A stretch of DNA of 64,000 bases, taken from contig OX235271.1 of NCBI GenBank assembly GCA_944472155.2, positions 97,167,256-97,231,255 on the forward strand, read 5' to 3'. The notes beneath the pieces are model-generated. The model was not told where the DNA came from, did not search any database, and saw only the letters and a list, made by a program, of their open reading frames with translations. Positions 56,150-64,000 of this stretch are shown here, one piece after another. The stretch is from Trichobilharzia szidati (lineage: Eukaryota > Platyhelminthes > Trematoda > Strigeidida > Schistosomatidae). Positions within the stretch are counted from its first letter, which is position 1. The number at the start of each line of letters is the position of its first letter. Made by a program: the position numbers and the translations under genes.

Positions 56150-57195
56150 TTTGTTCAAGTCTTCGATAGTGTTGACCATGAAGTGATTTGGCAACTACTA
56201 CAACACCACACAGTGTAGCGCCATGAACATCTACAAACCGCATTTGAAAGTCATATGATGATGTCATATACCAAATAATTCACGACGGAAAGCTTACTAA
56301 AGCATTTTAAGTGAAGATAGGAGTAAGACAAAGCTACCTACGATTACCCAAGATCTTCCTAACTGTGATGGACTGGATCATGCAAAAGACCGTCAAAAAG
56401 ACTAGGAGATCTGAACTTCGCGGATGATTTATGTCTTATTGCGCACAAACTAGTAAATCTACAGACAAAAACCACCAAGTTGAGAAAAGAGGCAGGACTT
56501 CATGTGAACATAGAGAAGACAGAAGGGATAAAGATGTCCGACCAACAAGCGCTTATCAGATATTGGGAGGAAGTAACTTCTTTCGCCTATATAGGCAGCT
56601 GGCTATCAAAGCCAGTTACGATAGAAACGAGGGAGCAAGACAAACCTTCATTAATCTGAAGTCATTGTTGAGATCTGTAATGCTTTACGATCGACCGAAT
56701 TTTCAATACCACTGTCAAGTCAATGCTTCTATGTGGTTCAGAGACTTGGTGTGTGTGTGTGTCACAAGAAGCATCTCCAACAGGCCACAGAATTTCGTCG
56801 ACAGCTACCTTCTCTGGCTCAGCAATGAAGACCAGATGGCCGGCTAGGAAGGGTAAGCAACGAGAAACTCTGACGGTGAATCAGTCAAGAAAATATCGGG
56901 TAGCAAATATGCCGAAGGAAGTGGAGATGGACTAAAGAGACTGACGGGTGATGTAATACAGTGGGCCTTTGGATAGAACTCGAATGGGAAGCGATCAGTT
57001 GGGGATCCCAGGGTGATATGGAAGGCATCGTGTGAAGAAGAAATTAAAGCTTGTGAACAGTCGTGAAGCCAAATACAAAATGACGACACAGAAGCGAGTG
57101 AAATGGGGATGTGCTGATGAAGTACAACGACGAGAAGAATGGCGACAAAGAGTTATTTCGCCATATGACGTTCTGAACATAATCATATCGGCATG
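56150..57195 (+). mobile_element. RTE LINE fragment, copy L4
   Basis: Plus strand, from RT motif A to the C-terminus. Readable parts are VFDSVDHEVIWQLLQ, the motif B region GVRQSYLRLPKIFLTVMDWIM, DLNFADDLCLI (motif C, DD intact, near 56415), NIEKTE, GARQTFINLKSL, the C-terminal tail and a long tail segment unlike L1. Frameshifts throughout; the longest ORF is 138 codons (56431-56847). A different RTE subfamily from L1-L3. Confidence 0.78.
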
Positions 57196-57545
57196 ACTGT
57201 GTAGCTTTCAAAATCAGTTTCTACCAAATAAAATTTCTGACTAAAGCAGAAGTGTATATTGCTTCTTGTCGTAATTTGTTTTATTTTACTGTGAGTGATT
57301 TATAGAGTATTTTCTTAAATCATACAACATCTCTATTATATGTATTTTGTACTGTTATTTATTCTTGATAGTATTTAACTAATTTAAAATGAATGCTTTG
57401 TTGTCACCTGATACCGTGATAAATATTTGTACAAAATCTAGTTCAATCAAATGATTGTTGTTGTGTTTTTTCATTAAACCTAATTAGTTCTTTTTGTTAA
57501 CTTATTATGGAATATAGTTACCAAACTTATAAGTCATTTATAGAA
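57196..57545. other. Spacer, no gene recognised
   Basis: AT-rich, no supported feature. Confidence 0.4.
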
Positions 57546-57780
57546 ATTGCATGGAGGATTTCATCATGAGCTGACATCAGTTAGAGAACCACTGGAAAAC
57601 CTGGGAGTACTGGACAGCTGTCTACGAGCTCGCCTTGTAACCAGAAGGTCCTGGGTTCGAACCCCAGTGGGTGCGTACTGTGAAGAGTCCCAAACTAGGA
57701 CGAAACAGCTGTCCAGTACTCCCAGGTTTTCCAGTGGTTCTCTAACTGATGTCAGCTCATGATGAAATCCTCCATGCAAT
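57546..57780 (+). mobile_element. Hammerhead SINE, copy H8, perfect palindrome
   Basis: The tail of the H element (57705-57780) is present a second time as an exact 76-nt reverse complement at 57546-57621. The 83-base loop holds the second half of the A-box region, the B box GGGTTCGAACCCC and the ribozyme segment. The 5' half of the element is replaced by the inverted tail. The ribozyme segment (57674-57715) reads GTACTGTGAAGAGTCCC: stem I is full length, but the core lacks the invariant C3. Confidence 0.88.
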
Positions 57781-58393
57781 CAAACAAAAATCCCTACAAA
57801 ACCAATACTTGAAAATTTATAGAAATCCTAGATCTTCAGTATACAAGACTATTTTTCTTTCTAAATGCTGCAAAGTTAACTTGATAAGGCAGTAGATGGA
57901 AAAACAACCTCTTTAAAAAGCGTAGAACTTGATATTTTTGCTTTTGAATTTCAGTCGTTAAATTTTCAATATGTACATTAAGTACTATGTCATATTAGCA
58001 ATAGAGTATAAATGAAAATAAATTAAGCGTGTGATAAAAGAGAGGAAGTAAAGATGAGGCGAATATAAATGGTATTATGATAAATCTAAAATGGGATAAA
58101 ATGTGGCTGCATTTACTCCATTACAAACGTTTAGTAATCACATTAAGCATATTGTCTCACCATAGGTTTGGCTGTCTTCTAGGAGGCTGTAATTTGACAA
58201 AAGCTATTTGGCTACACATCTTACATCCACAGTCTGTGACGTTTAATGAGATTATTCTATACCTTTGTCAGACCATCTTAATCAACACGGACTGAGGCAT
58301 AACCAGTTATTATTTACGTATATTATGTTAATCCCCAACTATATGTTCCTGTCGCAGATCTACTAGCGTTTAATCGATTAACTTTAGCCAACT
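57781..58393. other. Spacer, no gene recognised
   Basis: A 72-codon ORF at 58077-58295 has no recognisable similarity. Confidence 0.4.
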
Positions 58394-58646
58394 GTGCGTC
58401 GGTGGCACAGTGGTTAGGATGCTCGCCGACCATGCACATGGTCCGGGGTTCGATCCCCGGCTGACGCACTCCTTTACCTCGTCAAACCACTAATAAAAAG
58501 CCGGTAAAGAGGAAAGGTTGGGCATGAGGCTAGCAACCTCATTCTGTAAAAGTAAAACACTGCTACAGAAACTTCAAGCCTCTAGCTTGAAGCCCTATGT
58601 CCCACTGGGAACTTGAAGGAAAAAAACAAAATCAAAAAAATAAGAG
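58394..58646 (+). mobile_element. LINE-derived tRNA SINE, copy C4 (best copy)
   Basis: 5' GTGCGTCGGTGGCACAGTGG (A box), GGGGTTCGATCCCC (B box), body with TAAAGAGGAAAGGTTGGGC and ATGAGGCTAGCAACCTC, and tail TTGAAGCCCTATGTCCC followed by an A-rich end. The body matches the 5' regions of L1 and L3, and the tail matches the LINE 3' ends. Confidence 0.9.
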
Positions 58647-59689
58647 AATTAATCACACGAATTGGCGAACAAGACTGTCTTATTTCAAGGGTATTTTCAT
58701 CTTGAACGACAGGGAAACTAAATGCATGCTATTATGAAAACATACATCATTTGTAACCTTATCCAAAAGTTAGAACATTGATGAATGGACAGAGTTAACA
58801 ACCAATAAATGAGAAGCCTTCAGAAAGCAAATTATGACTTAAATGGGCGTGAAGTGATGATTCAAACGTTTACACGTAAAAGTAAGTTAATGGTTTGCAC
58901 AATTTAAGGAATCTCAACGTGTATAGAAAGTAGTTTGTCAAACAGAACAATCCTCTAGAGTGTAGATATTTCTTCAAGAAATCCTTTTCAGTTGACTAAT
59001 ATTCCTAGTGAAAATAATTTCTGTGTATGTAAAGTTTTCAATTTGATTGTACCTACAAAACGAGAAAGGGGAATGGATACTTTTAACCGTCAACCAGCAG
59101 GAACATGACCCGAATTCCCCTTTCACTTACTGAGATTTAGGCAGTCAATAACCCTTTTTTAAAACAAATGTGGTGCATTCTCAAGCGATTGCTGAGATAA
59201 ACGTCAAACACTATAACTTAATCCAGTGTTTCGAAAGTTAAGAATTGCAGGGTGATAATAGTTTGGTTCACGGGAAATACCCATCTAGATATGAATATAA
59301 GAACAACAAAGTTCAACGAAGAGTCTCTTTTCGGAGAATTCATTCACTTAGCTGTACAATCACATTTATATATATAGTTATTTTGTGTGTGCATTAGGAT
59401 TGTCAAAGAAAAATAAAAATAAAAATTAGTTAGGTTTACTGTTTAAGTCATCAAAATATTTCTAAAATGTGATGAATAATCAAAATTGTAACTAGGGGGG
59501 GGGGTGAAGATTGGTAAGTATTGACAAGGGTTGCGTAATATGAAGTAGGATGTTAATGGAGACACGTGTCCAAAATAAGTTATGTAATAGGTAGAAAGAG
59601 TAAATAAAGGGTTGGTTAAGAAGATGTTGTTAAGATGTCATACAAAAATTCAAGAAACCAAAAAAACAAAACATTACTGACAAAGTCGT
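58647..59689. other. Spacer; from 59270 the inverted flank of P10
   Basis: 58647-59269 has nothing recognisable. 59270-59420 resembles 42040-42170 (TCTCTTTTCGG, GAATTCATT), and 59430-59690 distantly resembles the inverted 5' arm 43061-43290 beside P7, so P10 probably has the same inverted 5' segment at its 3' end. Confidence 0.5.
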
Positions 59690-60400
59690 AGAACTTGGAA
59701 TTATACCCAAGGTAGAAGGAGGGAGTGGAGAATTTTCTTCTGTGTGCATAAATCAGGGTTTTCTATCCGGATCGCTAAGGCCTCGGCAATGCAAAGTATA
59801 TGGAAGCTTACCGTTTTCCGGAGGCTTCTTTTGACTTTTTAGATGACTCTGAATGAATTGTCCGTGCATACTGAGTGACCGGTTTTGAGTATATGTTCAA
59901 TCATATCACTCATTATTGACCCACTGTTACCTTTTCATAGGCAAGCGGGATAATGTTCTGTGACTCTTTTGGATAAAACACGCATCGAACGACCTATATA
60001 TCTCGCTCCACATGAGCAAGTAAATTGGTGGATACACACTTTTTTCATTCCTTTACGTTCCCAGTGGAACATAGGGCTTCTAGCTAGAGGCTCGAAGTTT
60101 CGGTAGCAGTGGTGTTTGTTTTTTACGGGATGGCGTTGCTAGCTTCATACACAACCTTCCCTCTTTACCAGTCTTATTACTGGCTTAGTGAAGTAAAGGA
60201 GTGTGTCGGCCGGGAATCGAATTCCGGACCACCTGCGTGGTAGGTGAGCATTCTACCATTGTGCCACTGACGCACGGTAGATACACATAGTTTGGAACAA
60301 AACAATCTGTATTTTAAATCTGAGACATTCTCAATGGAACTATAATTGGTAGAATGATCTCTTGGCTTTTCAATATATATGAAGTTTATCTTCACAATAT
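59690..60400 (-). pseudogene. Penelope-like element, copy P10, GIY-YIG end, split by SINE C5
   Basis: Minus strand: HQFTCSCGARYIGRSMRVLS (YIG motif and downstream Arg), KRVTEHYPACL, a stop, then MIEHILKTGHSVC, a stop, and AEALAIRIENPDLCTQKK. Two stops in an otherwise continuous frame. The part upstream of the YIG motif is displaced beyond SINE C5 (60276 onward) and is not clearly coding. Confidence 0.8.
60046..60275 (-). mobile_element. LINE-derived tRNA SINE, copy C5, inside P10
   Basis: Full minus-strand copy. Flanked by GATACACA (60031-60038 and 60280-60287), an 8-bp target duplication. Confidence 0.85.
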
Positions 60401-60924
60401 AGGATACTTGTGTCATTGAGAGCTACATCACAAATATTGAACTTCATTGATAATTGATTAAGCAATCTTTCAAGAAGGTAATGTCTGATGTAAAAATTTA
60501 ATGTGTTAAAAATATACCGAAAAAATAGCAGAATCTAGGGTGTTTTAAAAAAAACTTTTTTTTTCATTCGACGTCTTTGATTAGTTGTAAATTGACGTAT
60601 AATGATGGAGAGGTGATGATAAATTTAGCAAAAGTATTCATTCATTTGTTCCACGGATGATAAATACTATGAAAGGTATTTATTATTATTATTATTATTA
60701 CTAAACAAAGTAAATTATTGAGTTGCATCACTGAGCACTTTAATAATGTCATAATCTTGGAGTAATTTTACATAAATCATCGTTTCTAAAAATAAATTGC
60801 AAGTTGAATTTATTATTTGTATAAGATTCCATTGATTGTCATCTTCACAATCCAAACGAAACTTGGAAAATGAAGTAGAACACTTTCGAATTCATCTTTT
60901 TGTAATAGTGACAAAAAACCAGTT
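60401..60924. other. Spacer with TAT microsatellite
   Basis: A (TAT)n run of about seven units at 60680-60700. Nothing else supported. Confidence 0.5.
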
Positions 60925-61520
60925 CAGTTCCCCTGCTGTGGAGCTGTGGCGTACATAGGCCGTACCAGCAGGACATTGTCTAGACACGCCCATGAATATT
61001 TACTAGCATGGTTGTCAAACAGGGAACGTAGAACAGTCAACAGCTCAGTTGCAGCATATTATTATTTCTGGTCATACAGCGTCAGCAGAGACTTCTTTCA
61101 GAGTATAATATATAGAGTACAACCAAGTTGTTCAAAAGGATTTCGCCTACATTTTATTCATGCAGCTGAAGCCTTTCCAATCCAGAAATAGAAACGTGAA
61201 CTTTGTGTTCAGAAACGTTTTATCCAGCCTGTTTTAATAACCATCGCCTGAATAACTGTATAATAAACTCTATGTGGTCCATTTTATTATCTCTATGTCT
61301 TTTTTTGCAACTCATTCGCAATCCTTTGTTCTCTTGTGTCTTATCAACGAGATTTCCAAATGATTATTCATCACTTAGCCTCGGCGTCAACACAGCTTTC
61401 AGGGCTACGTCTGCTGCACATGGCTGAAGCTGTTTCAATAAGATCGATTAAACCGGAACTTTGTATCCTAAAAGAACACATCCAGACGCTGTTCATAACA
61501 TGGCCAAACTTGGATTGATG
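60925..61520 (+). pseudogene. Penelope-like copy P11, two partial GIY-YIG ends
   Basis: First part: AYIGRTSRTLSRHAHEYL (YIG motif and Arg), then LHFIHAAEAFPIQ ending in a stop at 61191. A second C-terminal end follows at 61380-61518 (LLHMAEAVSIRSIKPELCIL). Either a tandem pair of 3' fragments or one copy with an internal duplication. Lineage of P1/P9/P10. Confidence 0.75.
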
Positions 61521-61842
61521 GTTATTCTTCTCCTCGCCAGGAGTGCTTCTTCCTCTTAAACCTCTTGATTTTTTTCCTTTCTTTGCCTATTATTACGATT
61601 ATTATTATTATTCGAAATAATTTATACCCTTCATGCCAACATTCTCTCAATACTTAGCTAATTAGTTATCAACTCTTCTAATTATGTTAGATTATTCTCA
61701 ATTTTTCAAACATATTTATTGCTCACACACTGATTTATTTTGTTACTAACTGACAATAAACTGTGACCTTTGTTTTCAATCTATATTGCATATATAAATC
61801 TCCAAGAGTTGATTTGTAAGAATTATATGTGTTTTTCGAGTT
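61521..61842. other. Spacer, no gene recognised
   Basis: AT-rich; probably includes the P11 terminal segment. Confidence 0.4.
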
Positions 61843-62165
61843 TGACTGCGGATTGATATCAGTTAGAGAATCATTGAAAACCAGGGAGTACTGGACAGCT
61901 GTTTCATCCTAGTCTGAGAATCATCGGCAGTACGCGCCCACTGGGATTCCAACTGTCTGTTTTTTCAATAATTCTCTAACTGATATCCTGACGAATAAAC
62001 TCTTGGAAATTAATCTGATGCTCACTAGTGACTTGCTACAGGATGGAGTTTCCTGGAGTTATAGTGATAAGTCGTGACCAGTGAGGTCTTTCTAGACAGG
62101 AGTAAGGATGGTTTTCCCACTGATAACATTGTTTAGTGGTCGCGCTAAAATCACAAATATGTAAA
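61843..62165 (-). mobile_element. Hammerhead SINE, copy H9, rearranged
   Basis: 61843-61946 is the minus-strand 3' half with a ribozyme segment (GTACTGCCGATGATTCTC, GGATGAAACAGC; core U4 to C). 61947-62000 is a plus-strand tail piece (CTCTAACTGATATC), and 62026-62160 is a plus-strand 5' part. Another inverted arrangement of the H6/H7 subfamily. Confidence 0.7.
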
Positions 62166-62321
62166 TCTCCTGTAAAGCTTTGAAGTGAAATTACGAAAAG
62201 AGATTTCTTTGATGGCTCATGTGTTCTTATTTACATGAAATGGGCATTTTTCATACCTTAAAAGACTCACTTATGGAAAGTATCAATCTAAATAGAGTGA
62301 GGAGTAGACAAGTGTGAAAAT

Positions 62322-63300
62322 CATATTTGTAAAATCTCAGCGAAATTTAAATGAGTAATTCCAATGTTTCGTTCGGCAATCTGGTCCGAATTTCTTCAGG
62401 GAAATTAATCGAAATTAACATAACAGATGTTTATACATAAAAAGGACATCCCTTATCTTTAAAAAACTTTGCCCAATCATATGAGTCGTGAAACAGTCAT
62501 CAAAATATGATAAACAAAATTGTATGAGTTGTGATCAAAATTTGACCCCAAACTTACACTTTAAACAGTATTTACTTTTGCATCAGATTTTTAGTGATGT
62601 TCCACTAAAGTTCATGGTCGTAGATAACTGAATATGAAAAATATATATATATATATATATATGCGGTATACACAAGATCAACTTTGACAGGACTAAGGTT
62701 CTACAGAAAGGTTTCGGTTCGTATAAAGAAAGACTGACTTCAGAAGCCCTACATATATGGTTGAATTCCAAAAGTTTGAACAGACGTGAAGGTGTGATGT
62801 TACTGATGCATGGCAAGTCCTGATTAATAAATAAAAATGAATATTTATCACTAATTAATCATACTTGGTCTAAATTCCCGATTGTCTATTACTTCTTATG
62901 GAGAGACTAACAAATGTTTTACAACAGTTCACCTATACACAAACAACCATTGTATACAGTATATACACGTATATTTTCATATCCGGTTATCTACGACCAT
63001 GAACTTTAGTCGAACGTAATCACTAAAATTCGGATGAAAAGTACATTCTATTTAACAAAAGTAGACGAATATTTGTAAGTCTGACGTCAAATTTTGATCA
63101 CAGCTCATACAATTTTGTTTATTATATTTTGATGAATGTTTCATGACTCATATGATTAGACAAAAACATTTTTATATATAAACCTCTGTTATTTTAGTTT
63201 TGATTAATTTCCCTGAAGAAGTTCGGACCAGTTTGCTGAACGAAACGTTGGAATTATTCATTTAAATTTCGATGAGATTTTACAAATATAATTTTTACGA
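62322..63300. mobile_element. Penelope remnant P12 between ~320-bp inverted repeats
   Basis: The arms 62322-62640 and 62970-63300 are reverse complements over most of their length, with differences. Shared landmarks are CATGGTCGTAGATAAC, CATATGAGTCGTGAAAC/TCATGACTCATATG and CGAAACGTTGG. Between them, on the plus strand, 62690-62820 reads FGSYKERLTSEALHIWLNS and LNRREGV, the last part of a GIY-YIG domain of the P5/P6 lineage, ending in a stop. A TA microsatellite (62638-62662) lies at the inner edge of the left arm. Confidence 0.78.
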
Positions 63301-63619
63301 ATGTCTACTTCTCACTCGGCGCTCAATTATTTATTGGAACTGTTCAGTCAAATCTTGATCACAGTTCATATGAATAGAGTAAGAAGTGTTGGAAGATATT
63401 TCTCAGCTGAAAATAATTTAAAGGACAAATTTTACTCTGAGACATTTACTCCATTATGGACGTTGGTGTGTAAGGAGTTCAAAAAGTCTGCAGTGGTACT
63501 TTGTTTGATTTATAAATGCATAAGAAAAGACACACACATACAACTGTTGGATATGAGTTGTTGAAAACATCTCATGCTAACCAGCAGTGGTGCTCACTAG
63601 CTAGATTGACAAGGTTCCG
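63301..63619. other. Spacer, no gene recognised
   Basis: The first ~70 bases resemble 42790-42850 (CAAATCTTGA, CAGTTCAT), a sequence associated with Penelope flanks. The 87-codon ORF here has no recognisable family. Confidence 0.4.
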
Positions 63620-64000
63620 AATTGCAGTTTTGCTAATTTGTGACACAGCCGCATCATCCTGAACAGAATCAAACAAGCCCTGGATGAAAAACTTCGACCA
63701 AAACAGGCTGGATTCAGGAGAAACAAGTCATGTATTCATCAAATTGCCACACTACGGATCATCATTGAACTAAGCTTGGAATGGCAGTCACCTCTCTATA
63801 TCAATTTCATCGACTTTGTAAAGGCATTCGACAGCGTCGATCGAGGGGTGATTTGGCAACTACTTCGCTACTATGGGGTGCCACTGACAATTATACATCT
63901 CATCCAACAGCTGTACGACAATGCTGCATGCCAAGTAATCCACGACGGGAAACTTACGGAATCCTTCGAAGTGAGGACAGGAGTAAGACAAGCTGGCTGC
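63620..64000 (+). pseudogene. RTE LINE reverse transcriptase, copy L5, cut by window end
   Basis: An open plus-strand segment of the RT: RIILNRIKQALDEKLRP, KQAGFRRNKSC, NFIDFVKAFDSVDRGVIW (motif A, Asp intact), YYGVPLTIIHLIQQLYDN, then RTGVRQAGC. At that last point L1 has RQGCLLSP; the AG-containing variant is shared with L2 and L3. Very close to L1 otherwise. The rest lies beyond the window. Confidence 0.85.

Noticed and set aside
57547..57779. Two overlapping ORFs on opposite strands starting with the same 25 residues
   Set aside because: They are a by-product of the perfect inverted repeat in SINE H8, not genes.
63301..63564. 87-codon ORF between P12 and L5
   Set aside because: The first part is shared with Penelope-flank repeats, and the remainder has no recognisable similarity or splice context.

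Overview
The window is eukaryotic and most likely a flatworm of the genus Schistosoma; the species is not resolved. It is AT-rich and has one spliced gene. The rest is dominated by non-LTR retroelements, Penelope-like elements and tRNA-headed SINEs. Two SINE families carry a sequence of the schistosome hammerhead-ribozyme type (stem-loop CCCAAAUAGG or CCCAAACUAGG followed by ACGAAA), which is the strongest taxonomic pointer. There are no bacterial genes, no rRNA genes, no CRISPR array and no convincing functional tRNA gene.

Layout. 0-15 kb: an almost complete RTE-clade LINE on the minus strand (about 1.6-4.7 kb), a quiet stretch to 10.3 kb, a second decayed RTE copy (10.3-12.7 kb), then low-information sequence with small inverted repeats. 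15.2-19.8 kb: the only clear host gene, a ZIP (SLC39, ZIP1/2/3-type) metal transporter in two visible coding exons with a 1.94-kb intron inside TM2. Its first visible exon has no ATG and begins straight after a splice acceptor. 20-38 kb: foldback repeats, five Penelope-like fragments, a run of hammerhead SINEs (several as adjacent inverted pairs), a small RTE 3' fragment and a Sm-alpha-type hammerhead SINE. 40-45 kb: the best Penelope ORF (367 aa, RT plus GIY-YIG), then a second Penelope copy bounded by about 225-bp inverted repeats and interrupted by a foldback element and a SINE. 45-49 kb: a 0.7-kb element with terminal inverted repeats and a 42-nt hairpin. 49.3-53.2 kb: a nest in which a probable solo LTR sits in an RTE LINE that sits in a Penelope copy, both insertions with target-site duplications. 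53-64 kb: another Sm-alpha-type SINE, more Penelope and RTE pieces, a perfect 76-nt-arm palindrome made from a hammerhead SINE, and a Penelope remnant between about 320-bp inverted repeats. The window ends inside an RTE reverse-transcriptase domain.

How parts relate. The RTE LINEs share their 3' end, and also a stretch of their 5' region, with one tRNA-headed SINE family, which suggests the SINE is a shortened LINE derivative moved by the LINE machinery. The Penelope copies repeatedly carry inverted terminal pieces. The hammerhead SINEs have an A/B-box head followed by the ribozyme, with nearly every core mutated in a different way. Labels used below: L = RTE LINE copies, P = Penelope-like copies, H = hammerhead SINE copies, S = Sm-alpha-type copies, C = LINE-derived tRNA SINE copies.
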